Shown here piece after piece: positions 1-7,640 of a stretch of 30,146 bases of DNA (the stretch's first letter is position 1; the number at the start of each line of letters is the position of its first letter). This DNA comes from Bog-950 sp035299425. Lineage in GTDB: Bacteria > Bacteroidota > Bacteroidia > Chitinophagales > LD1. The notes beneath the pieces are model-generated. The model searched no databases. It was not told the origin of the DNA and saw nothing but the letters and a program-made list of their open reading frames with translations. A program made the position numbers and the translations under genes. The DNA lies in NCBI GenBank assembly GCA_035299425.1, contig DATGWP010000124.1, positions 1-30,146 on the forward strand, written 5' to 3'.

Positions 1-117
1 AACCGCCGAAAATACTACCAAAAAGCTAAGCCTGAACTTGGCCAAAGCCGAGTAGTCGCTTATCTTTTGGCGGATAATCTGCGCTGTTGTTACCTGTATT
101 GTTTCTGCCTTTACCAT
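1..117 (-). CDS. ctaB: Heme O synthase (protoheme IX farnesyltransferase), N-terminal fragment
   Basis: This is the first 39 codons of a gene that runs off the left edge of the window. It starts at the ATG at 115-117. The peptide contains DYSALAKFRLSFLVVFSAV, which resembles the entry to the first membrane helix of UbiA-family heme O synthases (the family pattern is roughly Y-x-x-L-x-K-x-R-L-x-x-L-V-V-F). In that family the enzyme is an inner-membrane prenyltransferase that adds a farnesyl group to heme B, the first step toward heme A. It lies 66 bases downstream of coxA on the same strand, and this neighbourhood supports the call because CoxA needs heme A. The DDxxD motifs lie outside the window, so the identification rests on the N-terminus and context. 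Confidence 0.8.
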   Translation of the reverse strand, partial: MVKAETIQVTTAQIIRQKISDYSALAKFRLSFLVVFSAV

Positions 118-156
118 TTTAAAACTTACTTCTATTACTTACTATTTTCTGTATTT

Positions 157-183
157 AAAGTCCCCTTTAAGGGATTTAGGGGC
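157..183. repeat. GC-rich imperfect hairpin between coxA and ctaB
   Basis: Arms CCCCT (162-166) and AGGGG (178-182) flank an AT-rich centre that contains a smaller CCCTT/AAGGG pairing. The element abuts the coxA stop codon. It could act as a weak terminator or a processing hairpin between coxA and ctaB. Its form resembles short GC-rich elements that I recall as common between genes in Bacteroidota, but this was not checked by search. Confidence 0.45.
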
Positions 184-2013
184 TTAATCGTGTGAAAGTT
201 CTCCTGGCTTAAGAGGCTCTGTCTGTGGAATGAACTCGCGTCCATTTACAGCATAGTCATACGGCCAACGGTGAACTTCTGGAATATCGCCTGGCCAGTT
301 ACCGTGTAATCTCTCGATAGGAGCACTCCATTCGATACTTGTGCTACCCCATGGGTTAGCATAGCCGTAACCATCTACAGTTCTTTCGGCCAGTACTTTT
401 CTGCCTTTGAAAATGCTGTAGAAGAAATTTACAACAAATACCAACTGAACAAAGAACACAACAATAGCTGCTATACTGATAAACTCAGCCAGGAAATTGA
501 AGTTGTTGAATGTTTCGAAGTTAGCGTAGGTATAATAACGGCGTGGAAGACCGGTCATAAAGTGCATAGGGAAGAAAATTGCGTATGCACCAATTAAAGT
601 ACCGTAAAAGTGAATTTGACCCAGTGTTTCGTTCATGTAGCGGCCATACAAACGAGGGAACCAGTGATATACGCCGGCAAACATACCGAAGAAGGCCGAT
701 ACACCCATTACAATGTGGAAGTGAGCAACCACAAACATGGTATCGTGCAACTGAATATCGATAGCAGAGTTACCAAGGATGATACCTGTAAGACCTCCGG
801 TAATGAACATAGATACGAAGCCGATAGCAAAAAGCGCCGGTGTGCTCAAGCGCACTTTACCACGCCATACAGTACCAATCCAGTTAAACACCTTGATAGC
901 CGATGGTATAGCAATCATGAGTGTAAACAGGGTAAATACAGCAGCAAGGCTAGGATTTAAACCTGTAACAAACATGTGGTGCGCCCACACTATGAATGAT
1001 AATACAAGGATGGCGATAATAGAATAAACCATCGCTTTGTAACCAAAGATTGGCTTGCGGGAGTGAACTGCTAATACTTCAGATACCAGACCCATTGCCG
1101 GGATAATGATAATGTAAACCTCGGGGTGACCCAGGAACCAGAATAAGTGCTGGAACAGGATTGGAGAACCACCTTTGTAGCCTAACAGGTTACCATTGAT
1201 GATAATGTTATTAAGGTAGAAGCTGGTATCTAATAAACGGTCAAACTCTAACAAAACACAACCAGCCAAAAGAGCCGGGAAAGAAAGAACACCAATTACA
1301 GCTGTAAACAATAAAGCCCACATAGTAAGTGGCATACGGAACATGCTCATACCCTTAGTACGCATGTTTAATACTGTAGCGATATAGTTCAAACCACCTA
1401 ATAGTGACGATACGATGAACAAGCTCATACCTAAAATCCAAAGGTCAAAACCAAGTCCAGAACCCAGGTTAACCGATGTATCTCTTAAACCGTTAAGCGG
1501 TGGGTAAGCTGTCCAACCACCAGAAGCAGGACCAGTTTGAATAAAGAACGAAAACAACATCACCACACCAGCGCTTAAGAAGAACCAGTAAGATAACATG
1601 TTAATAAACGGCGAAGCCATATCGCGTGCACCAACCTGATAAGGTATAAGCAGGTTAGCAAATGTACCGCTCAAACCGCCCGTTAATACAAAGAACACAA
1701 GGATAGTTCCGTGCATAGTAACCAGAGCGTAGTAAAACTCCTGCGAAATTCTACCACCCTCAGCCCACTTACCTAAGAAAGTTTCAAGGAATGGGAAGGT
1801 TTCATTTGGCCAGCCTAACTGCAAACGGAATAGCACTGAAAGCAACCCGCCTACAATTCCCCAAAAAATACCTGTGATCAAAAATTGCTTGCTGATCATC
1901 TTGTGGTCCTGACTGAAAATATATTTCGTCAAAAACGTTTCCTCATGATGATGCTCCTCATGTCCGTGAACATGATCATGATGAGCGTCGGCGTGTACTG
2001 TAGCGGTTTCCAT
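184..2013 (-). CDS. coxA: Cytochrome c oxidase subunit I (aa3-type, A-family heme-copper oxidase)
   Basis: This is the catalytic subunit of the terminal oxidase, 609 residues with about twelve or more membrane helices. It reduces O2 to water and pumps protons across the inner membrane. The metal ligands are visible: His101 and His433 for low-spin heme a, His431 for heme a3, and His296, His345 and His346 for CuB. Tyr300 in HPEVY is the expected cross-linked tyrosine. Glu298, Asp131, Asn120 and Asn138 mark a D-channel, and Lys374 (AIKVFNW) fits the K-channel, so this is an A1-type pump. The first 25 residues carry nine histidines, an unusual extension. It is the last structural gene of the act-cox run, 28 bases after coxB. 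No subunit III gene is seen in the window; it may lie beyond ctaB. Confidence 0.97.
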   Translation of the reverse strand: METATVHADAHHDHVHGHEEHHHEETFLTKYIFSQDHKMISKQFLITGIFWGIVGGLLSVLFRLQLGWPNETFPFLETFLGKWAEGGRISQEFYYALVTMHGTILVFFVLTGGLSGTFANLLIPYQVGARDMASPFINMLSYWFFLSAGVVMLFSFFIQTGPASGGWTAYPPLNGLRDTSVNLGSGLGFDLWILGMSLFIVSSLLGGLNYIATVLNMRTKGMSMFRMPLTMWALLFTAVIGVLSFPALLAGCVLLEFDRLLDTSFYLNNIIINGNLLGYKGGSPILFQHLFWFLGHPEVYIIIIPAMGLVSEVLAVHSRKPIFGYKAMVYSIIAILVLSFIVWAHHMFVTGLNPSLAAVFTLFTLMIAIPSAIKVFNWIGTVWRGKVRLSTPALFAIGFVSMFITGGLTGIILGNSAIDIQLHDTMFVVAHFHIVMGVSAFFGMFAGVYHWFPRLYGRYMNETLGQIHFYGTLIGAYAIFFPMHFMTGLPRRYYTYANFETFNNFNFLAEFISIAAIVVFFVQLVFVVNFFYSIFKGRKVLAERTVDGYGYANPWGSTSIEWSAPIERLHGNWPGDIPEVHRWPYDYAVNGREFIPQTEPLKPGELSHD

Positions 2014-2041
2014 ATCTTTTATTTGATTCTGCTTTTATTAA

Positions 2042-3157
2042 TTATTTTTTGTGGTCCAACATGGCTGTTGGCTTTACTGGTTCAGCTGCTGCGGTTGTAT
2101 CTGTTGCAGATGTTTCAACAGCAGGAGCCTCAGCTACAGCCGGTTGATACATTGGTGTTTGCTTGGCTAACCACTCATCGTATTCTTTCTGCTCTACTAC
2201 TACTACTTCGCGCTGCATACCGTAGTGCGATTTTCCGCATAGCTCGGCACAAGCTAACTCGTACTTGAAAGTTTTCCAACGTACTTCGCCAGTTTCGGGG
2301 TTAATACCCTGCCACCACGGCTGCTTGCTTAAATACTCCTGCATTTCTACAGTAGTCATGGTAGGCACAAAGTAAAACTCAGTAGGTAAGCCTGGTACGC
2401 AGTCCATTTTTACACGGAAGTGAGGCAGGAAGAAACTGTGCAATACATCCTGAGCACCCAACTTCATTAGTACGCCGCGGCCTTTTACCAGGTAAAGTTT
2501 ATCGGCCATAAAATCGTCGTGGCTCTTGGCGTCTTCCCAGTTAATACCTAATTCGTTGGTAGGAGAAACGTGTGCCTTATCGATAATACGCTCGCCAAAC
2601 TTTCCATCTTTACCTGAGTAACGAAGTATCCAGTTAAACTGCTTGCCGGTAGCTTCTATTACCAACATATCTTTAGCGCGCTTGTCAGGGTTGAAGATAG
2701 TCATCCACTCGTTCATACCCATGGCAACAAGCACAGTAAGTACAAGGGCAGGAATAACTGTCCAAATAACTTCAAGCTTATTGTTATGTGGGTAGAAATA
2801 AGAATCATGTCCTTTACTCTCGTTGTAGCGGTATGCAAACCAGAAAAGTGCGATTTGTGTAAGCACAAACACTACACCTATGATAAGCATGGTAAGATTA
2901 AACAGCCCATCAGTTATTTCACCGTGGATTGATGCCGCCTTCGGTACCATTACCGGCATCAGCACTTTAAAACAATATGCCGACCCTACAAACATGAGGA
3001 TAAGGAACGTTAACAGGAAATATCCGTTCCATTTACTCTGGCTCGTGTAATCCAGTTTTCCATCCTTCAATTCGGCTGTTAATTCACTTGCCCTTGCTAT
3101 TAAAACAAGCACAGCAAATAACAACACAACTACCGCAAAACTTAAAAATGCTATCAT
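2042..3157 (-). CDS. coxB: Cytochrome c oxidase subunit II with CuA centre
   Basis: This subunit accepts electrons at the binuclear CuA centre on the periplasmic side and passes them to heme a in CoxA. The 371-residue protein has an N-terminal helix (about 2-21) in addition to the usual two (about 45-68 and 87-109), and possibly another hydrophobic segment at about 130-147. The CuA ligands are all present: His240 (DVLHSF), Cys303, Glu305, Cys307, His311 and Met314. The C-terminal 45 residues are a low-complexity Ala/Pro/Thr tail. It lies 36 bases after actF and 28 before coxA, as expected where complex III and the oxidase are made together. No heme-binding CXXCH is fused to it, so electrons must come from an Act subunit or another cytochrome. 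Confidence 0.96.
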   Translation of the reverse strand: MIAFLSFAVVVLLFAVLVLIARASELTAELKDGKLDYTSQSKWNGYFLLTFLILMFVGSAYCFKVLMPVMVPKAASIHGEITDGLFNLTMLIIGVVFVLTQIALFWFAYRYNESKGHDSYFYPHNNKLEVIWTVIPALVLTVLVAMGMNEWMTIFNPDKRAKDMLVIEATGKQFNWILRYSGKDGKFGERIIDKAHVSPTNELGINWEDAKSHDDFMADKLYLVKGRGVLMKLGAQDVLHSFFLPHFRVKMDCVPGLPTEFYFVPTMTTVEMQEYLSKQPWWQGINPETGEVRWKTFKYELACAELCGKSHYGMQREVVVVEQKEYDEWLAKQTPMYQPAVAEAPAVETSATDTTAAAEPVKPTAMLDHKK

Positions 3158-3193
3158 GATAATTTAGTTTCTTTCAGTTTAATCAAATTCAAT

Positions 3194-4705
3194 TTAAGAG
3201 TATACAACCTGTAATTTCTCAGCTTCCTTCAGGTAAGGGTCATTCTCTGGTATAATAGGGCGCTTAGCCAGGTTAAGGAAAAACGCATACAAGAATGCTC
3301 CTAAAAATCCGATGAATACTAATATTTCGCCAATGCCAATAGCTGAATAGTTAGTAACTGCTGCCTCATGTCCATGGCCGTGCTCAGCAACTATAGCTCC
3401 TTCATGACCGTGCACTGCATTCTCATGCTCTTCACCTTTGCCTCCTTCGGTGTGAACAGTTTCCTCTTTCTTAACTTCTGTGCCCGGATTAGCGTGGGCA
3501 GCGTCTTTAACTTCAACCGCTACTTCTTCCCTGTTTTCATGTGCAGGTGTTGCATCTGTAGCAGCAGCAGGATGTTCGTTATGCTGTGCATATAATACTA
3601 CTTTCTCTGTATTAGCCTGGGCATGATGTTCGCCGGCTGGTGCATGGTGTGCCGAAGCAGCTCTGCCAGATTCGAAAAATGTAAAGTTGAAGAAATCTAC
3701 ATAGTGGCCGAAGATAAGCAGAGCAGCGCCAAAGCCTATCATCTTGAAGTTTCTTTTCGCTCCTCTCTTAATTAAGAAGAATAGAGGGAAAAGGAAGTTT
3801 ACTATCAGCGCAGCAAATACCGTGAATTTGAAGTAAGGCTCATTGAAACGCTTAACCCAGAAATTAGTTTCCTCCGGCATGTTAGCAAACCACTGTAACA
3901 TGAATTGGTCGAACCAAAGGTATGTCCAGAAGATTGAGAATCCGAAAAGCAGCTTTCCTAAATCGTGCACGTGGTTTTCGTTTAAACGCTCCATGTAACC
4001 TTTAGATTTCAGGTATATAACTATCAGGATAGTCATAGCCCATGCTGCGCAACCGTAGCTGGCAAAGTTATACCAGCCAAACAACGTGGAGTACCAGTGA
4101 ATATCAAGGCTCATGATATAATCCCACGCAGCGGCAGATTCCGTAACAGCAAATGTTACGATAAAAGCAGCTGCAAGCAGCTTAGAGTTTTTGTAAACCT
4201 TAGGGTCTGTTTGGTCGGTACGGCCGAAGAATTTATCCATGTACCATGAGAAACCAGCCCAAAGCACCGCATAAGCAACCAAACGGCTTATCCAGAAAAC
4301 AGGGGCAAAGAAGATAACTTTGGTAGAGTGAATTTCTTTAACCGGGTTTTCGTGTAATACATGCTTTACGTGGTCGTATAGAGTATGCACATTCAACAGG
4401 CCCAGCACTACTATCAGCACCAGCACAAAACCGCTTACGCGAACAAAGGCCGCCATTGAAAGGAAAATTCTCTTTGTCAATACGTTCCACCCGCCGTATG
4501 CCAACTGGGGAGCAGCCACAGCAAACATTCCGAAAATAGATATACCGGTAAAGAAATAAGTGTTGGCCAACAGGTTAGACCAACCACGTGCATAATGATT
4601 TTCAGGCGACAGCAGGAAAACCCACGCTAATCCGAGCAAACCTATGCCCATCATAATGAAGAGTTTCTTCTTCAGTTCGCCGGTAAATTGAAAAGTTTCG
4701 TTCAT
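3194..4705 (-). CDS. actF: Alternative complex III subunit ActF, with a His-rich insertion
   Basis: This is an integral membrane subunit of quinol:cytochrome c oxidoreductase (alternative complex III). The family is related to the NrfD-like ActC but is generally not thought to carry the main quinol site. The protein is 503 residues with about ten predicted helices, the last at about 455-478. Between the helix ending near residue 345 and this last helix lies a hydrophilic stretch (about 351-450) rich in Ala, Glu and His, with 15 histidines, several in HGH or HH form. That stretch is much longer than a normal loop and is the odd feature of this copy. The gene lies 38 bases after actE and 36 before coxB in the operon. 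The call rests on membrane topology, conserved position in the act order, and recognisable sequence. Confidence 0.9.
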   Translation of the reverse strand: MNETFQFTGELKKKLFIMMGIGLLGLAWVFLLSPENHYARGWSNLLANTYFFTGISIFGMFAVAAPQLAYGGWNVLTKRIFLSMAAFVRVSGFVLVLIVVLGLLNVHTLYDHVKHVLHENPVKEIHSTKVIFFAPVFWISRLVAYAVLWAGFSWYMDKFFGRTDQTDPKVYKNSKLLAAAFIVTFAVTESAAAWDYIMSLDIHWYSTLFGWYNFASYGCAAWAMTILIVIYLKSKGYMERLNENHVHDLGKLLFGFSIFWTYLWFDQFMLQWFANMPEETNFWVKRFNEPYFKFTVFAALIVNFLFPLFFLIKRGAKRNFKMIGFGAALLIFGHYVDFFNFTFFESGRAASAHHAPAGEHHAQANTEKVVLYAQHNEHPAAATDATPAHENREEVAVEVKDAAHANPGTEVKKEETVHTEGGKGEEHENAVHGHEGAIVAEHGHGHEAAVTNYSAIGIGEILVFIGFLGAFLYAFFLNLAKRPIIPENDPYLKEAEKLQVVYS

Positions 4706-4743
4706 CGTTTATCTGTTTTCAGTTTCTTTAAGTATTGATCCTA

Positions 4744-5451
4744 TTATTTCTTTGTTTCTACACTGGCTTCTGTCTTTTCAGCAGCAGCGGCCGATCCCGG
4801 AGTTATACCTGCCAGGCTTTTAATGTAGTGTATTACTTTCCATCTTTCGTTTACTGACATCTGGAAACCATATCCTCCCATGGCATTTTTGCCATAGCTA
4901 ACTGAGTAGAAAATAGCTCCGTCTTTCAATGCAGGAAGCAATGTTTTGTACGGTTGGGGACGTGCAGTAAAGGGGCCGTCGCCACCACCCGGCAATTCAA
5001 TCAATTGTCCGTTTCCTTCACCTTTTTCGCCGTGGCAAGGTGTACAGTTAATTTCATACAATCTTTTTCCATCGGCCAGGTTTTCTGCTGTGTTCTCCAA
5101 CGGATCCTGAATTTCGGCAGCTGCGCGAATTCTTTCTGCATCCTGGTCAGCCAGCTCGTGCGAGAAGTGATTTTTTATCACATAGCTCATCAATAGCGAA
5201 CTGTTTGTTTTAATCTTAGGATCATTTGGAATGTATCCATAAGGTATAGTTCCTTCAACCGGTTTACGGGCCGACATGTTAATGCCTTCCGGCGTTTTAA
5301 CTTCACTCGCAGCATACGTTTCGTAGGCGTTAGAGTAAGTCATATCCGGCATATAAATTCTACCGGTGTGGTCTTTTCCGGCGCGGTCGCACGATGCGAA
5401 CATAATCGCAACAGCTACTACAGGAACCAGCTTTATAATTTGTTTTCTCAT
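4744..5451 (-). CDS. actE: Alternative complex III subunit ActE, monoheme cytochrome c lipoprotein
   Basis: This is a 235-residue periplasmic cytochrome c tethered by lipid. The N-terminus has a basic start, a hydrophobic core and a lipobox ending at Cys21 (MFASC). One heme-binding motif, NCTPCH, uses Cys136, Cys139 and His140; Met190 or Met197 (in GKNAMGGYGFQM) is the likely sixth ligand. The domain spans about 122-217, followed by an Ala/Glu-rich tail. In alternative complex III the monoheme ActE is thought to pass electrons from the ActA hemes toward the oxidase; that role is from the family, not shown here. It lies 49 bases after actD and 38 before actF. Confidence 0.92.
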   Translation of the reverse strand: MRKQIIKLVPVVAVAIMFASCDRAGKDHTGRIYMPDMTYSNAYETYAASEVKTPEGINMSARKPVEGTIPYGYIPNDPKIKTNSSLLMSYVIKNHFSHELADQDAERIRAAAEIQDPLENTAENLADGKRLYEINCTPCHGEKGEGNGQLIELPGGGDGPFTARPQPYKTLLPALKDGAIFYSVSYGKNAMGGYGFQMSVNERWKVIHYIKSLAGITPGSAAAAEKTEASVETKK

Positions 5452-5500
5452 TGTCTGACTATTCAGTTTCTTATTTGTATTCGTTGGATACTCTATCTAA

Positions 5501-6052
5501 TTACTCTCCTGCTTCAAAAACTTTGTCCTTCACTTCAACTGCGCCTTCTTTTTTGCATACATCCTTTATAGAAGTGATATCTGCTTCTGAAAGTGCTTCT
5601 GCATCAAACACCAGGGCAAAACGGTCATCAGTAGTGCGCTTGTCGTAAATTCTTGGAACACGACCAGGCCATAATTTGTTACGTACCAGGTAAGTAAGGG
5701 TCATACCCCAGGCAGCAAACAATACCGTTAACTCGAACGTGATTGGAATAAACGATGGAACCGGCCAGTAAGGCTTACCACCGAAGTTAATAGGGTAGTT
5801 GGTTGTCATTACCCAGGTCATAAAGCTTAGTGCCAGCGTAGTACCGGTAGCTCCGAAGAAGAAGCCGGCAGTGTGCAAGCGGGTTTCTTTATAGCCCAAT
5901 GCATCTTCAAGGCCGTGAACCGGGAACGGGGTAAGGCTGTCGTAAATCTGAATACCTTTTGCACGGATATGCTCGATGGCATGAAGGTAAACCTCCTCAT
6001 GGTCCCAAAGGCCTATTACGAATTTGTTTGGTGTTGCTGTTGTAGCACTCAT
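5501..6052 (-). CDS. actD: Alternative complex III subunit ActD (DUF3341)
   Basis: This 183-residue membrane protein has two predicted helices (about 62-84 and 101-123) with a soluble N-terminal domain that opens FVIGLWDHEEVYLHAI, as in DUF3341 proteins. ActD is a structural subunit of alternative complex III that packs against the large membrane subunits; no cofactor motif is present. The ATG at 6050-6052 is well placed, 42 bases after the actC stop. The gene order actC-actD-actE supports the call. Confidence 0.92.
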   Translation of the reverse strand: MSATTATPNKFVIGLWDHEEVYLHAIEHIRAKGIQIYDSLTPFPVHGLEDALGYKETRLHTAGFFFGATGTTLALSFMTWVMTTNYPINFGGKPYWPVPSFIPITFELTVLFAAWGMTLTYLVRNKLWPGRVPRIYDKRTTDDRFALVFDAEALSEADITSIKDVCKKEGAVEVKDKVFEAGE

Positions 6053-6094
6053 GTATTTTGAATTACTATTTTATCTAATGCTTATTATCCTAAA

Positions 6095-7549
6095 TTAATT
6101 TCCTTTCGAATCCTTATCCAATGGGCCTACTGTTTGCATACCCACAAAACCGCCGTGTGTAGCACCTTCTTTCTTGGCGCGCTCTGCTTTGGCCACTTCC
6201 GAAGAAATACGGAAGATAGCTTTCACCTCGGCAATAGCCAATGATGGGAAGAAGCGTGAGAACAACAGGAACAGGAATAAGAATACCGACATTGAACCAG
6301 TGTAAATTCCTATATCTACCCAGGTAGGCGAGAAATATGCCCAGCTTGATGGAAGATAATCATCGGCCAAAGAGGTAACGATAATTACGAAACGCTCGAA
6401 CCACATACCGATGTTCACGAATATCGACAGGATAAACGTTACCCATAAGTTACGACGCAGTTTTTTGAACCAGTAGAACTGCGGAGAAATTACGTTGCAA
6501 CCCATCATGATGTAATAAGCCCAAAGGTATTTACCCAGGATACGATTGTAGAAAGCAAACTGCTCATACAAGAAACCAGAGTACCATGCAATGAACAACT
6601 CGGTTAAGTAAGCGATACCTACTATCGAACCGGTCAATACTATGATTTTGTTCATCGACTCGATGTGGTTGATAGTGATGTAATCTTCCAGGTTAAATAG
6701 TTTTCTTGAAATCAGCATCAGGGTTTCCACCATGGCGAAACCAGAGAAGATAGCACCAGCCACAAAGTATGGAGGGAAGATAGTTGTGTGCCAGCCCGGG
6801 ATAACTGAAGTTGCGAAGTCGAAAGATACGATAGTGTGTACCGAAAGTACCAGTGGGGTAGAAAGACCAGCTAATACAAGAGAAAGAGATTCAAAACGCT
6901 GCCATTGACGGGCGTTACCTTGCCAGCCGAATGAAAGCAGGTTGTAAATATACTTTCTCCACTTGCCTTTTGCACGGTCGCGGATGGTTCCGAAATCCGG
7001 CATCAAACCAGAGTACCAGAACAACAATGAAACCGAGAAGTAAGTAGATATCGCAAATACGTCCCAAAGAAGCGGTGAGTTGAAGTTAACCCAAAGTGGA
7101 CCACGGGTATTTGGCAGAGGGAAGATAAAACCTGCATCCCATACACGGCCCATGTGAAAGATAGGGAACATACCCGCACAAATTACCGCGAAAATAGTCA
7201 TCGCCTCAGCAGCACGGTTAATACCGGTTCTGTAGCGCTGACGGAAAAGCAATAGGATGGCCGAGATAAGTGTTCCCGCGTGACCGATACCGATCCACCA
7301 AACAAAGTTGGTAATATCCCATGCCCAACCTACTGTTTTGTTCAATCCCCAGGTTCCGATACCGAACCAAACGGTCCAGCCAAGGCAGAACACAAAGAAA
7401 AGTGAGCCAGCACCGGTAAGCAAGGTGGCAATCCACCACATGGTTGAGTTTCTTTCTACCGGGGCTATAAGATCATCCGTGATCTTAGTATAGTTTTTGT
7501 CCATCCCATTAATGAGGGGCTCCCGGAATTCTGATTCGTATGCGTGCAT
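6095..7549 (-). CDS. actC: Alternative complex III subunit ActC, NrfD-like quinol-oxidising membrane subunit
   Basis: This is a 484-residue polytopic protein of the NrfD/PsrC family with about ten predicted helices. In alternative complex III, ActC holds the quinol-binding site on the periplasmic side next to the Fe-S domain of ActB. Conserved-looking segments include GIGHAGTLISAIL and FPIFHMGRVWDAG in the second and third helices, typical of the ActC/NrfD group. The soluble N-terminus (about 1-33) and C-terminal tail are polar. It lies 91 bases after actB and 42 before actD. The quinol is likely menaquinone, as in most Bacteroidota, but this is inference. Confidence 0.94.
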   Translation of the reverse strand: MHAYESEFREPLINGMDKNYTKITDDLIAPVERNSTMWWIATLLTGAGSLFFVFCLGWTVWFGIGTWGLNKTVGWAWDITNFVWWIGIGHAGTLISAILLLFRQRYRTGINRAAEAMTIFAVICAGMFPIFHMGRVWDAGFIFPLPNTRGPLWVNFNSPLLWDVFAISTYFSVSLLFWYSGLMPDFGTIRDRAKGKWRKYIYNLLSFGWQGNARQWQRFESLSLVLAGLSTPLVLSVHTIVSFDFATSVIPGWHTTIFPPYFVAGAIFSGFAMVETLMLISRKLFNLEDYITINHIESMNKIIVLTGSIVGIAYLTELFIAWYSGFLYEQFAFYNRILGKYLWAYYIMMGCNVISPQFYWFKKLRRNLWVTFILSIFVNIGMWFERFVIIVTSLADDYLPSSWAYFSPTWVDIGIYTGSMSVFLFLFLLFSRFFPSLAIAEVKAIFRISSEVAKAERAKKEGATHGGFVGMQTVGPLDKDSKGN

Positions 7550-7640
7550 TTTATTGAGTTTAACACCCGGTGGTTTCTGATAAACAGAGCTGACCGGTTT
7601 TAGTTTAATCTTTTTACAATCAATTCAAATAATTCAAACC

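Noticed and set aside
610..960. Plus-strand frames inside coxA
   Set aside because: They lie wholly within coxA on the other strand and have no recognisable domain or start signal.
1885..2268. Plus-strand frame across the coxA/coxB junction
   Set aside because: It is antisense to two clear genes and its hydrophobic content mirrors their codons.
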